Source: Galerina marginata (lineage: Eukaryota > Basidiomycota > Agaricomycetes > Agaricales > Galerinaceae). From it: DNA of 64,000 nucleotides. The position numbers were made by a program, and so were the translations under genes. The stretch lies in the NCBI GenBank assembly GCA_023014335.1, contig JAECYW010000007.1:1798001-1862000 (forward strand), written 5' to 3'. Positions 43,105 to 53,783 of the stretch are shown here, in pieces. The stretch's first letter is position 1. The number at the start of each line of letters is the position of its first letter. The notes beneath the pieces were generated by a model. It made no database searches and had not been told where the DNA came from. It worked only from the letters and a program-made list of their open reading frames with translations.

Positions 43105-44290
43105 TCAAAGTGGATCGATGGAGAAAAGGTCTTTAGGTCCGTCCAGATAGATACAATCAGGATTATATTCTCCAGGTGGCCTGGCAATGTCCTTCCGAAC
43201 GGTGTGCCAATGGATTATCACCAGCGTCCATTGTTTCAACGGTACACATTTCTGCGAGCCCTTCATATGCTGAGGGGGTTGTCTCTCTCCAGTTGGCGTC
43301 TACGTGATTGAATATCCGAAGCACAAGGCTGTTCTTGGGACGAACCTTCACAAATTGCACAAAGTGTTCTATCCTGTCTGACGGTTTGATATTGCAAATG
43401 AGGATTTTCAAGTTGGGCCAGTAAATTTGATTCGACAGGTCCGAACTTGTCTCATTTTCTTGAAGCTGTGTGAAGATGCTTTGAAAGAATTCTCCATCAG
43501 AGAAGAGGATCTTTGTCGCTGATTCAGTCATCCGTGCCAAATACAATGCTTGCTCGAAAGAATCTGCTGTCGTGTCGATGAAGGATACTGATCGTAACGA
43601 AGGGAACACATATGGTTCCAGCGGTGCTGACCTGAAGGTAAGCCAGGCATCTTGAATGTGAATGGTTTCAAGTGATGGTGCTCTAAGGAAGGGTAACAAA
43701 ACGGACAGAGCCACATTTGAGCTATAACGAAGATTTTGCAAGTTGTTCATCGTAATAGGGTTGATAATATCGGAATTCGAAGGCCCTTTGAATACATGAT
43801 TATACATCTCCAGCCACGGATAAGTTCGCTAGAAATGGCATCGATAGGATGTTCAAAAATGCTGACCAGGAAAGAAGGGAGGCTTTGTCTGCCTTGAGGC
43901 ATTCTAGCTGAATTGTGTGTAGTGAAGATAGACAAGCGAGGGACACTAAGCTCGAGTCCGAGTTCAACTTCACAGATTTTAGGTTTGGCTTCTGAACCGC
44001 GAAGATAGTGCGTTCTAGGCTTTCCACTGGGAAAGGTGCTTCCGTTTTCTTTGGGAGGGGACGGAAGGCAAAATGCTCTAGTTGGGGAGGAGAGGCCGAG
44101 TTGATTTTGGAGATGAAGTAGATAAGAGGGATGTCTCCAGACGATAACACGGTAAAACGTTTCCAACGATGAATATGGTGCATGGCCGATTCCGTCATTC
44201 GTGCGAAACGACATGCGACCTCCGGATTCACCGCAGCCTCAACGAGGGACACCGACCGTAGGGAAGGAAAAACGTAGAGTTAACGCGAAA
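43105..44290 (-). pseudogene. Rearranged F-box family pseudogene
   Basis: Read on the minus strand it starts with a piece of the C-terminal half of the family (VFPSLRSVSLVEAAVN, CRFARMTESA). It jumps directly to the middle part (HHIHRWKRFTVLSSGDIPL) and then runs to the end of the gene, so the N-terminal coiled coil and the F-box are missing. A 10-nt insertion at about 43794-43803, flanked by ATGTAT repeats, shifts the frame after LANLSVAGDV. Another shift near 43178 moves the tail: PPGEYNPDCIYLDG and the SIDPL end before the stop at 43105-43107 are in a third frame. The order of pieces is what unequal recombination between two tandem copies would leave. Confidence 0.85.
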
Positions 44291-44314
44291 GAACATTGCT
44301 GCCATGATCTACTT

Positions 44315-45844
44315 TTAGGTGCGAATTTGATAAGGGTCAACTTTGAAAGGGTCACAGTTGTCGTGCAGGCTGCCATGATTGCGTTCTCCGGGTGGCCAAG
44401 GTTCAGCGAAAGGGTTGTCCTCGGCGTCCATTAGTTCGATGGTACAGGCTTCCTTGAGGGCCGCGTATTCTGGGGTGGGCTTCTGTCTCCAGCGCTGATC
44501 CAAACTCTCGAATATGCGAATGACAAGGTCATTCTTGGGACGAGCTCTTGCGAAATGCAAATAAGGCACTATGTCGTCCCAGGAGCCAAGGTTGCAGGTA
44601 ATGCGCTTGACTTTGCTCCAGTATATTCGATTTGAAGATTCCACACTTCTCTGAAGCGCCCAGAAGACAGTGTTTATATTGTTTTCCGCAGATATGAGAA
44701 CCTCCGCAGCCAGCTCTGTCAGCTGCGCAAAATACCATGCTGATTGGAATGAATCAAATCTAGTATTAATAAAAGCCACGGATCGTAATGACGGAAACAC
44801 ATAAGGATTCGCAGAAGCTTCGGGCGGGCTCCCAAACCAATCGTTGTGAATGATGAGTGTCTGGAGTAAAGGAGCACGAAGCAGGTGCAGCATGGGTGGG
44901 AGATCGCCGTAATAGCTGCAACGAAGGTGTACGAGATTGTTCATGGCAATAAGGTCGGGAGGAAGGGGATGAGGGCCACGAAAGACGTCTCCGACAAGGG
45001 ATAGATTTACCAACGATGGGAGTGTTAGGATGAGAAGAAATGTTGCCCATGGAAAACGGTATGCTTTGCCTGCATGGTGGTATTCTAAGCGAAGGGTAGT
45101 GACATTGTATAATGAAGGTAGACAGCCAACGCTTGAGCAGTCGAATGTCACGGACTGTAATTTTGGCGCGCCATTCATGAAAATTGTAGGTATCAGGCCA
45201 TTGACCGGAAGATTCAGATCCTCATCCGAGTGCCGTGGAGCCTCACAAGAGAAGGCGAAATGTTTGAGGTTGGGAACATAAACCGCCTGAATCTTCGAGG
45301 GGATGATAATGAGGAACTCCTCACCGGTACCAGATACAGTGAAAAATTTCCAGCGTTCTGCATGGTTGAGGGTCTTCTGCAGTAAAACGAGCTGATCATC
45401 TAGGCATGTTTTCCTAAAATTCAAACACAACTCCAATTCCAGTGACCCTGATCTATCCAAATAAGCATCCAGCCGATCGAGAGAGTGATGCGAGGCTTCA
45501 GCATGGCAAAAGCTTGTCCATAGGCGCGGGTGTGTGAGAGAGATAGACCGCCATCGACGACAAACATGGGAGGCAATGACTTCGAAGTAAGGCTCTCGGT
45601 GTCCTCGGGTATGGTATCCCAGAGCAAACTGGAAGATTGTGCAAGTAATCTCTGTTGGCAGCATTAACAAAGGTATGCGTGAATTGTGGATCGCGGCGCA
45701 TTCAGCTTCAATTTGGCTGAGTTCCTGGTCAAGTTCTTCGATACGATGGGCAAGGACTTCTCGTTCGGCCTTGCATTTCGACCTCTTCTGGTGCAACTTG
45801 GACAATACTCCGTCCTCGGTTGGATAATACTGGATGCTTGACAT
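44315..45844 (-). CDS. F-box protein, cluster family
   Basis: Single intact exon of 509 residues from ATG 45842-45844 (MSSIQYYPTEDGVLSKLHQK). Residues about 12-52 form a coiled coil (AEREVLAHRIEELDQELSQI). The F-box spans about 60-110 (LLMLPTEITCTIFQFALGY, then ASHVCRRWRSISLTHPRLW). The body holds the family landmarks NGAPKLQSVTFDCSS, LVNLSLVGDVF and YVFPSLRSVAFI. The tail is DNPFAEPWPPGERNHGSLHD followed by NCDPFKVDPY. It resembles the truncated gene at the left edge of the window more than its direct neighbours. Likely SCF adaptor, substrate unknown. Confidence 0.87.
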   Translation of the reverse strand: MSSIQYYPTEDGVLSKLHQKRSKCKAEREVLAHRIEELDQELSQIEAECAAIHNSRIPLLMLPTEITCTIFQFALGYHTRGHREPYFEVIASHVCRRWRSISLTHPRLWTSFCHAEASHHSLDRLDAYLDRSGSLELELCLNFRKTCLDDQLVLLQKTLNHAERWKFFTVSGTGEEFLIIIPSKIQAVYVPNLKHFAFSCEAPRHSDEDLNLPVNGLIPTIFMNGAPKLQSVTFDCSSVGCLPSLYNVTTLRLEYHHAGKAYRFPWATFLLILTLPSLVNLSLVGDVFRGPHPLPPDLIAMNNLVHLRCSYYGDLPPMLHLLRAPLLQTLIIHNDWFGSPPEASANPYVFPSLRSVAFINTRFDSFQSAWYFAQLTELAAEVLISAENNINTVFWALQRSVESSNRIYWSKVKRITCNLGSWDDIVPYLHFARARPKNDLVIRIFESLDQRWRQKPTPEYAALKEACTIELMDAEDNPFAEPWPPGERNHGSLHDNCDPFKVDPYQIRT

Positions 45845-45924
45845 GGTGTAATTGACTTTATTTTTAGAAACAGGTAAGCAAGTAACTTTGGTTATAAGAT
45901 ACCCCGTACTTGAAAAAAGAAGTA

Positions 45925-46530
45925 AACAAGATCTGTGCGGACTGCCCGGTGCCGGTCCTGCTCTCTAGGAGAATTAGACTTCGAGGAGAAACGTGACGAG
46001 GTCGAGCGCTGAGCGTTAAGACGACTGAGGGTTCGTTACAACTACTTTGGCACAAAACTAACCAGTGGAAAGAATTTTGTGGGCGTTGTCGGCAATTGAG
46101 TTGAGTGTGATGAAGAAAAAGAGCGTGGGAGGTTTGTGGTTGCCGCTTCTGCCTTGTGTAAGTTGGGCTCGAACTTTCTGCTGTTGTCGATCTTTCACTG
46201 AGTCCCGCCATTGTCAAGCCTTCATGTAGCCGCAAACAAAGATGTGGTAAAGTGTGGTAGATACTGCGTGCTAAGTGCTTCTACTTACTAAGTTACTCGA
46301 AAAAAAAAATCAATTCCAGCAGCTTTTGAGGTGATGTGTGGACTGCCGGCCCTGCTCTCCAAGAAGACGGATATTCAAGGAGAAACATGACGAATGTCGA
46401 GCGCTAAGACATCCGGGGATTCGTTTCAGCACTACTTTGGCACAAAACCAGCCGTTGGAGGAGTTTGTGGGCCTTGGTTTGCAATTTGACTTGAGTGCGG
46501 TAAAGAAAGAGGGCGTGAGAGGTTTCTTCG
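45925..46530. repeat. Diverged direct repeat, two copies of about 200 nt
   Basis: Segments of about 45925-46140 and 46325-46530 share ordered blocks: TGCTCTC, GAGAAACRTGACGA, GTCGAGCGCT, ACTACTTTGGCACAAAAC, TTTGTGGGC and TGAGTGTGATGAAG/TGAGTGCGGTAAAG. Both copies lie in the upstream region of the F-box gene at 44315-45844. Neither shows a conserved coding frame. They may be duplicated promoter sequence or copies of a dispersed repeat. Confidence 0.6.
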
Positions 46531-46770
46531 TTTCTTCAACGAACGGTTTGGGCGGGCCGCATGTTGTATACACCCTTCTTCATGTCAGGACGCTGATCAG
46601 TCCTCGAGTTCTCAGTACTCCTCCGTTTGTCGGTATTCATTTTTATATTACATCTCTGAACCCAGAAATGTTTGCTTTCATTGGTCATCATGCATCAACC
46701 TGTGAATATGTGGCCATTTGATTGTCTATCCAATTCAATCGATCTTCCGATTTTGATTTCGAGTCCGACT
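46531..46770. other. Intergenic stretch
   Basis: AT-rich sequence between the direct repeat and the pseudogene fragment; nothing recognisable. Confidence 0.4.
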
Positions 46771-46986
46771 GCAATTAAGGCTTTCGGTCAACATGTTTTC
46801 CGCCCAGACACTCGTGGATATCTATACTATGAAGCGCCTGCTGATGGTGAACCAGAAATTTCGGGTTCTCTGTGGTTTCGATCTCTACCTGCAGCTGCCG
46901 CTTCGTTTGAACAAGGATCGGATTTACAAACTCCTGAGGGCAAACCTTGGAAATCTTGTCTTCGGTTAGAAAAAGACGGACTCTAG
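46771..46986 (+). pseudogene. Fragment of the agaric-specific family seen at 48983-50020
   Basis: About 70 codons (FRPDTRGYLYYEAPADGEPE, then SLWFRSLPAAAASFEQGSDL and QTPEGKPWK) match the intact gene downstream (RPDTRGYLYYKRPGDGKSGV, AFEQGSDLQTPEGMPWK), then run into unrelated residues and a stop at 46984-46986. Upstream the similarity ends near 46771. It is a truncated copy of residues about 90-135 of that protein. No promoter or start is needed to explain it. Confidence 0.8.
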
Positions 46987-47258
46987 AGTTATCCATGAAA
47001 TATGTTAATGTCAAGCCTTCTTAAGTCATTGCCATCTCTTTTCGGAGAAACGATAAGACTGTCCATGATTTCGCTCCAGAAGGACAATAACATGACTTCA
47101 AGAGAACACAAACTATTTAGATATCTGTCGTGATTATATATGAAATGACATACACATTCGGTCAAAGACTATCCAAGGTCCCACGAGAGACGAATCGGCT
47201 CTGATTTGGCAGGTCGGGCCTCCCCCTATATAGGTTTGCATCTTTGCGATGGATCCAG

Positions 47259-48262
47259 TTATCTTTGAGTTGAGATAAAATCATCCTCGTCGTCCTCAAT
47301 CCTGTCTTCTCTCTTTGCACTGACTTCTTCACATTCGACATCATGGTCGAGGTGACCAGCAGTGGCTGGCGAATCCGAAGTTGACTGATTTTGCGATTGT
47401 GATAATTGTCGCTGGCACTGAATGCAACTTAAAAATTGAATGGGTGGAAAAAAATGAGGGCATACCTGGTACATGGCTGTCCAATATCCACCCCAGTAGA
47501 CTGCGCTCATAGCGCGCTGGAACGCCTCATCTTGGCTGACCAAACTACCTGCAGTGGTACCTGGTAGATGATTCGCGTTTGGGAGTGCTTCTGGAGTAAC
47601 AGATGGCCCGAAGGATGGATCGTGATTGGGCACGAAAGTGTTAAAGTCAATTGGTTTCGAGTCGGGTTCAGCGACTTCATTTACTGTTGTATCAGGTCCG
47701 GATGGAATTGGATCTTTAAATTTGGAAGAAGATTCATTGGTGGAGCGTTTCGAGGGATCCACAGGAATATTATACCACCTAAAAATGAATAAATTAAATC
47801 AACGCGATTGCATGAAAATTGCTACATCCTCGCTCACAATGGTGATTTCTTGACCGGCCCTTGCTTCCAACTCTTTTCTGATCCATGATGTGCTTGATAC
47901 TCTTCCACGGCAGCTTCCCAAGCATGTAATAGGGCTGAGTCGTCCCATATCTCCTCGTGCGTCAATTCGCGACTTTCGTCCTCAAAGTCATTTTCATCGC
48001 CCATGTCTTCGTGGTAGGCATTTTCTTGCTGCTGGGCTTTACTAGAGACTAAGGACGTATTTATAGGCTGATCTGGAAATAGGGTATCCTGAGATTTGGA
48101 AGTCGTGCTTGAATTGTTCGACCAACTAGAATTCTTGAGCTTTTTTGGTGGAGGTTCTCCAGCAGGGGAACTTGAAGAATGTGAATATGAGCGCTTATTC
48201 AGATCTCCTTGGCCGTACGGTGGGTGTAGATCGTCATAAGATACCACAGGTCTCTTCGACAT
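47259..48262 (-). CDS. SMN-like protein (survival motor neuron homologue)
   Basis: Exons 47838-48262, 47466-47778 and 47259-47417 give 298 residues. Start ATG at 48262 (MSKRPVVSYDDLHPPYG). The Gemin2-binding helix motif of SMN is present at about 101-124 (HEEIWDDSALLHAWEAAVEE), followed by KSPLWYNIPVDPS. The YG box, the oligomerisation helix of SMN, stands at 231-246 (AMSAVYWGGYWTAMYQ). The usual Tudor domain between them is missing, as in fission yeast Smn1. The C-terminus is acidic and extends 52 residues beyond the YG box, more than in most SMN proteins. Expected role: assembly of Sm rings on spliceosomal snRNAs. Introns of 59 and 48 nt have good consensus. It sits between two members of the agaric-specific family. 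Confidence 0.85.
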
Positions 48263-48982
48263 CGCGCCAGCAGAAAACTGAGAGAAATTGGGAAAGTTTA
48301 AGTCATTTCTTGGTTCTTGAATGGCAAAAAGGAACAGCAAGCGTTTGGCGGTTGTTTATGCGTTATTTGTCACAGAACGGCGGCGCGTCTTGTACCTTTG
48401 CACACTGCTCTCACTGATACCAAAGCCAGGTAAAACGTCTGAAAGGCGGATAGCTCATTGAGGAGATTACATCGTCACTACCATGGGTCCTTACGAGTAG
48501 TCCACACGCCTCTGGGAGAATCTCGGCCACCGTTTAGCTCCCACTGAACTCCGACCATCTTTGTGGACCATCTTGGACCGAGCCACTCTCACCTGCAGGA
48601 CTCACTGCTCTACCATTCACTGCGCTCTTACTTGAACGGTGCTCTTAGCATTCACTGATACCCTTGTTAATAAGTGGTGAGTTTATTCAATTTCTGCAGA
48701 TGAAATGTTTAGTACATAAGTTTGTGCACAACAGATTATGCTACTTGCCGCTTATCGTCGGAAAGCTTTCGACCTAACGAATCCTGGCCATTCGATGACT
48801 GGGGCAACCCAATGGCTAGCTAGAGGTCGAAGTTATTCATTGCAACATTATGATGTGCGTGGCAGGCGCCTTCGCTAATAACCTGACATGAAATCTCAGA
48901 CTCAGCACCAGGCCGTCGAAGTCGACAGGGTACTTATCGATCTTTCACGATAGACCAGAAATTTATTTCATTCCGCAGGAGG
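48263..48982. other. Divergent promoter region
   Basis: 720 nt between the SMN-like gene (minus) and the agaric-specific gene (plus). It has repeated CTCACTG words near 48410-48660 but no gene or TATA box I can support. Confidence 0.4.
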
Positions 48983-50020
48983 ATGTTTCCGGGTTACGTG
49001 ATGTGCGTTTACCCCACTGGATTCAACACCAATCTGAATTATCTTTCCGACATCGTGTAGCATACCTCCAGGACCTCCCGTGCAAATCTTGTTCTATCTC
49101 TGGACCCAGAAAGATTCACCTCCGTTGGACAGCAACCTGTGGATTTGTCGCAAAGTACATGGAAAGCAGCCTTTGGATCACCCTCTAGCCGTCAGGTTAC
49201 ATTGTCCTATCGAAAGTCTCCTCTGATAATACATAGTCGTCCCGACACCCGTGGATATCTTTACTACAAACGCCCGGGTGATGGTAAATCAGGTGTTTCT
49301 GGCTCTTTGCGGTTCAGAGTCCTACCTGCCGGTGCATCTGCATTTGAACAAGGATCCGATTTACAAACCCCCGAAGGCATGCCCTGGAAAGTATATCCGT
49401 ATACCATTGTCAAATCTCCAAACTACAGCCCTGTAGCTTCGATGTTACTCGAAGAAGGTTTGATTTCCCAACAGACACTGGACCACTTGCAAAGTCTACC
49501 GACTATTCGATTTAACTCTCGCTCCACCGTGTTGCATCAGTTGTCCGAACCCTTCGTAGCGAATTTTCAATATTCTCCGTCCATCGTTTACATCATCACG
49601 CCCTACACGATGCTAGAATGGAAAAAATTTCCCCTATATGCCTTCGCAGTTGTATCCCATAACAGCAAAGGGATTGATTTTCAGCTTCCTTTTAAAGGTA
49701 TGCATCTCTTCATGTGTTTTCAGGCTGAAATACCAACCCTAACAGGCTCAGTCCGCATGCGCTTCGAAAAATCTCCTTTACCAGAACATGCTAACACCCA
49801 CAACGTCGTTCTGCGAGTCATGGACATCCTCATACCCGTGGAAAAAGTCTCGCGGAATCCTAGACACCAGATACTAGAACCGGTCGCCGGAGAGCTTCTC
49901 ATGCGGCAAAACGTTCGGGGTACTAGATTCCCCTGGTCGGTCGACCTGGACAGGGAATTCGACGTGATGAGGGACCGAAACTGGGATTCTTTGTTCGCAG
50001 AGGACATGATGGATTCATGA
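48983..50020 (+). CDS. Agaric-specific protein of unknown function
   Basis: Proposed exons 48983-48997 and 49061-50020 (intron 63 nt, GTGATG...GTGTAG, phase 0) give 324 residues. The main exon alone is open from 49061 but has no early ATG, so an upstream exon is needed; the five-residue first exon MFPGY is the simplest choice. Landmarks: LDPERFTSVGQQPVDLSQST, WKAAFGSPSSRQ, RPDTRGYLYYKRPGDG, AFEQGSDLQTPEGMPWK, MLLEEGLISQQTLDHLQSLP and, at the end, FPWSVDLDREFDVMRDRNWD. I recall this arrangement from uncharacterised proteins frequent in mushroom genomes, without known domain or activity. No signal peptide or membrane segment. A truncated copy lies 2 kb upstream (46771-46986). Confidence 0.65.
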
Positions 50021-50261
50021 TGCTTTATATTGACCCTCACTTTGCACAATGAGGTTAGTAGGCAGAGACGGACTTTTGTAATTTAAATGCTTGCTTCAGC
50101 CTTCAGCTCGTATGAAAACCCTTACGAAGTTGCTTGTGGGACATTGTAATAGCTATCAAACTTTTGTATCTAACCGAATACGACGACTGGATATCAGTCT
50201 AATCTGACAGTAAGATGATATCAAAAAATTAATTAACTACGTGTAACGCTAAAAAAAAATG

Positions 50262-51767
50262 CTACAATGGGCTAATGTCGAATGGGTCTTCATTGTCATG
50301 CAGAAAAACAGGGTTATATTCTCCAGGCGGCCATTTTGAATACTCCGTCAATGGGTTGACTTCAGTGTCCATGGCCTCAATAGTACAGACTTCGGTGAGC
50401 TCATCGTATTCTTCGGGGTATTCATCTTTCCAATGTTCATCCAAGCTGCCAAATATGCGAAGGACAACATTGTTCTTGGAACGAGGTCTGGCGAAAGTAA
50501 TAATTTGTGTTATGTGGGATTGAAAGGGGGAATTGCAAGTGAGAAGCTTCACTTGGGTCCAATAACTTGGACCTGAAAACGGTACGGCAGTGAGAAGCGT
50601 CATGAAAACGGTGTCGTTAGGATCCTCTTGAGAGAAGAGAATCTCTGTCGCCGATTCTGTAATGGCTGCAAAATGCAATGCGACAAGAGAAGAAGTTGCT
50701 GTGACCTCGATCAGGGAAACTGATCGTAATGAAGGAAAAACGTATAGCTCCGCAGACGCCCCAAATTGTTCTGGCAGCGCGTCGTTTTGGAGGATGAGCG
50801 TTTCTAGTAACGGCGCTCTAAAATATGGTAACAAGAGCGCCATTCCACCCATTTCGCTGTAACGAAGATGCTTGAGGTTGTTCATGGCGATAAGGCCCAC
50901 CGTCGTATGATTAACCGGCACTTCAAAAACCTCTCCTAAGATCGAAAAGTTTGTCAAGTACGGTAGGGAAAGAATTTCTCGGAATGTTGTCCAGGAAAAT
51001 GGAGAGGTGTTGTCAACTATTGCTTCCAGGCGAAGTGTTGAGACGTTGAATAGTGGAGGTACACATTTATAACTTGAGCAGTCCAGCATTACGGATTTTA
51101 AATTCGGGGCGCCATTCGTGAAAATACCAGGTTCAAGGCTGGTGATTGGTTCGTTTATGTGGTCGTTTGGTATATCACAACAAAAGGTGAAATACTCGAG
51201 GTTGGGAGCAGAGGCTGTTTCGATAGCGGAAATAAAGTCGGTTAGAGGAGTATGTGAGTCGGATACTACAGTAATACGTTTCCAGCGCGCAATGTGCGAT
51301 AACGTCTTCTCCATCAACGCAAGGTTGTCCACCAAAAATTGTACATCTTCGTCGTCGCGACAATCGAGCCACAATTCGAGTGGTTGAGACACATGCGCGG
51401 CTGCTGGGCCGTCGTAGCAGAAGCTTGCCCAGAGGTGCGGGAATGCGAGCGAGATTGACCGCCATTGGCGGCACACATGAGAGACAATAATCTCTACCTG
51501 CGAGTGCCTCCCTTTTTCGTTGTCCCCTTCCATAGTGTGTCCTACAGCACAGCTAAAGATCATACCCGTAACCTCGGATGGCAGCTTCAGCACAGATGCG
51601 CGTCTGTTGTATATTGTCCCATATTCCGCTTGGGCGTCGATGATATGGTAATCGAGTTCCTTGATACGAAGCTCAAGGGCTTCTCGTTCTGTTTGGAAGT
51701 TTCGTTTTTTCTGTAATAGCCTGGCCAGCTCTACGTCGTCACTTAAATCTTGAAGTAGGTTCGACAT
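50262..51767 (-). CDS. F-box protein, cluster family
   Basis: Single exon of 501 residues from ATG 51765-51767 (MSNLLQDLSDDVELARLLQK). Coiled coil about 10-50 (FQTEREALELRIKELDYHII). F-box about 55-110 (LKLPSEVTGMIFSCAVGH, then SHVCRQWRSISLAFPHLW). Compared with the two genes to its right it lacks about 13 residues after the F-box (the DRLDAYLERSS segment), leaving DGPAAAHVSQPLELWLDC. The tail is YSKWPPGEYNPVFLHDNED followed by PFDISPL. It is the most distant of the three MSxL-type copies (50262, 52245, 54910) and probably their outgroup. Confidence 0.87.
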   Translation of the reverse strand: MSNLLQDLSDDVELARLLQKKRNFQTEREALELRIKELDYHIIDAQAEYGTIYNRRASVLKLPSEVTGMIFSCAVGHTMEGDNEKGRHSQVEIIVSHVCRQWRSISLAFPHLWASFCYDGPAAAHVSQPLELWLDCRDDEDVQFLVDNLALMEKTLSHIARWKRITVVSDSHTPLTDFISAIETASAPNLEYFTFCCDIPNDHINEPITSLEPGIFTNGAPNLKSVMLDCSSYKCVPPLFNVSTLRLEAIVDNTSPFSWTTFREILSLPYLTNFSILGEVFEVPVNHTTVGLIAMNNLKHLRYSEMGGMALLLPYFRAPLLETLILQNDALPEQFGASAELYVFPSLRSVSLIEVTATSSLVALHFAAITESATEILFSQEDPNDTVFMTLLTAVPFSGPSYWTQVKLLTCNSPFQSHITQIITFARPRSKNNVVLRIFGSLDEHWKDEYPEEYDELTEVCTIEAMDTEVNPLTEYSKWPPGEYNPVFLHDNEDPFDISPL

Positions 51768-52244
51768 TTGCAGAAAGTGCCTGTAGTAGTCGGAATGGTG
51801 AGACGGCGGTGACTTACAATTTCAGAATCATCTTGAAGCCTGTTGAACCAACATGCATTCGTGTACGTCATTTTGTGGAAATATCAGTGATCGTCCCCAT
51901 CCTTAATTTAGCAAGAGGTTTTCCTTTGGGAGGAGGTGTGGCTATAACGCAACGGTAATGTGGCAGCTTTGATTTCTAGGGACCAATCATAGAATTCTTG
52001 GCTCTAAGGAAGCAGTTAGACCGTAGATGCATTTCGTCAGAATTCTTCGCACCCATGGGCCAGTCGTTCCAATAATCCCTACACTTGCTGAACGGCTCTG
52101 CAGCCGTGTTTGCGTTTTGTACGACCCTCTTCTATCCATAACTGCATACCCCATGTATGTTGAAATACAGAAGCATAAAATAGCCAAGCGGATAGGTAGG
52201 GTAATTAAACAGAAGGTTCGCAACTTGTAATGCTAGGGATGTTG
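51768..52244. other. Intergenic stretch
   Basis: 477 nt between two tandem F-box genes on the minus strand, holding the promoter of one and the 3' UTR of the other. Nothing else seen. Confidence 0.45.
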
Positions 52245-53783
52245 CTACAATGGGTTAATGTCAAATGGGTCTTCGTCGTCGTGTGAATAAGCAGGATTAT
52301 ATTCTCCTGGTGGCCACATTGAATTCTTTACCAATGGGTTGTCTTCACTGTCCATGGCTTCGATGGTACAGACTTCGGCGAGAGCATCGTATTCATCGGG
52401 ATATTCGTCTTTCCAGTACTTTTCTATGGTGTCAAATATGCGGAGGACGAGGTTGTTCTTGGGGCGATCTCTGGCAAAAGTGATAAAACGTGACATGTGG
52501 AACGGAGAGCGTGAGTTGCAAGTGTGAAGCTTCACTTTGGTCCAAAAGTTTGTGCTCCTAAGCGAGTGGGTCGTTAGGCTCATGAATAAGTCATCAGGGT
52601 TAACTTGAGAGAAGAGAATCTCCGTTGCCGATTCCGTCATTCGTGCAAAATGCAACGCAACATGGGGAGTAGCTGCTGTAGTCTCAATCAAGGAAACCGA
52701 TCGTAATGAAGGAAAGACATATAGCTCGGCGGACACTCCGAATTCCTCAGGGAGCCTGTTGTTTTGGATGACGAGAGTTTCGAGTAATGGTGCTCTGAAA
52801 TAGGGTAAGAAGAGTGCCAGTCTCTCGGTGCCGCTATAACGAAAATGCTTGAGGTTGTTCATTGTGATAAGGCCAAACGTCGCGGGGTTATCCGAGATTT
52901 CGAAAACCTCTCCAGACAAGGATAAGTTCGTTAAATATGGTAGCAAAAGAATGTCGATAAATACTGACCAAGAGAAGTATGTAAGTGTGCCGCTAACGGC
53001 CTCTAGGCGAAGTGTTGTGACGTTGGATAGTGGAGGTAAGCATCTGTTGCTTGAGCAATCCAGCATTACCGAGGTGAGATTCGGCGCGCCATTCGTAAAA
53101 ATAGAAGCTTGTAGGCCTACAATTTCTTCTATCGCCTCGTTTGGTATACCACAACAAAAGGCAAAATGCTCAAGGATGGGAGCACAGGCCGAGTCAAGCT
53201 TAGGCAAGAAGTCGCGTAGAGGAGTGCATGAGTCGGATAATATAGTAACACATTTCCAGCGCGCAACATGCGATAGCGTCTTCTCCAATAACGCGAGGGA
53301 GTTTTCCAAAAGCTGCGAGACGTTGCCCCCCCGAAAGTTGAGATACATTTCGAGCGGTTGAGACGACGATCTCTCGAAATACGCGTCCGATCGATCAAGA
53401 GGGACGCGCTTTGAGTTTTTTGGGCCATCGTACGAGAAGTTTGCCCAGAGTTGAGGGAATGCGAGGGAGATTGACCGCCATTGGCGGCAAACATGGGAAA
53501 CGGTGACTTCTAGCAGCAAGTGATTCCCATTCTCGCTGTCTCCTTCCATGGGGTATCCCGCGGCACAACTGAAGATCATGCACGTAACCTCGGTTGGCAG
53601 TTTCAGCACGGAGGCGCGTTTGTTGTAGATTGCCCCGTATTTCGCCTGTATTTCGATAACATCGTGATCGATTTCCTCGATACGAAGTTCAAGGGCTTCT
53701 CGTTCTTTTTGAAAGGTCTGTTTTTCTTGTAATAGCTTGGCCAGTTCGGCTTCATCGCTTGGGTCTTGACGAAGCTTCGACAT
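52245..53783 (-). CDS. F-box protein, cluster family (copy A1 of the duplicated block)
   Basis: 512 residues in one exon. The frame is open up to 53888, but I start at ATG 53781-53783 (MSKLRQDPSDEAELAKLLQE), the position conserved with the copies at 50262 and 54910. Coiled coil about 14-55 (FQKEREALELRIEEIDHDVI). F-box about 60-115 (LKLPTEVTCMIFSCAAGYPM, then SHVCRQWRSISLAFPQLW). Tail NSMWPPGEYNPAYSHDDEDP then FDINPL. It has exactly the same length as the copy at 54910-56448, with many scattered substitutions, and the upstream non-coding region is also shared. This places both in a duplicated block. Confidence 0.87.
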   Translation of the reverse strand: MSKLRQDPSDEAELAKLLQEKQTFQKEREALELRIEEIDHDVIEIQAKYGAIYNKRASVLKLPTEVTCMIFSCAAGYPMEGDSENGNHLLLEVTVSHVCRQWRSISLAFPQLWANFSYDGPKNSKRVPLDRSDAYFERSSSQPLEMYLNFRGGNVSQLLENSLALLEKTLSHVARWKCVTILSDSCTPLRDFLPKLDSACAPILEHFAFCCGIPNEAIEEIVGLQASIFTNGAPNLTSVMLDCSSNRCLPPLSNVTTLRLEAVSGTLTYFSWSVFIDILLLPYLTNLSLSGEVFEISDNPATFGLITMNNLKHFRYSGTERLALFLPYFRAPLLETLVIQNNRLPEEFGVSAELYVFPSLRSVSLIETTAATPHVALHFARMTESATEILFSQVNPDDLFMSLTTHSLRSTNFWTKVKLHTCNSRSPFHMSRFITFARDRPKNNLVLRIFDTIEKYWKDEYPDEYDALAEVCTIEAMDSEDNPLVKNSMWPPGEYNPAYSHDDEDPFDINPL

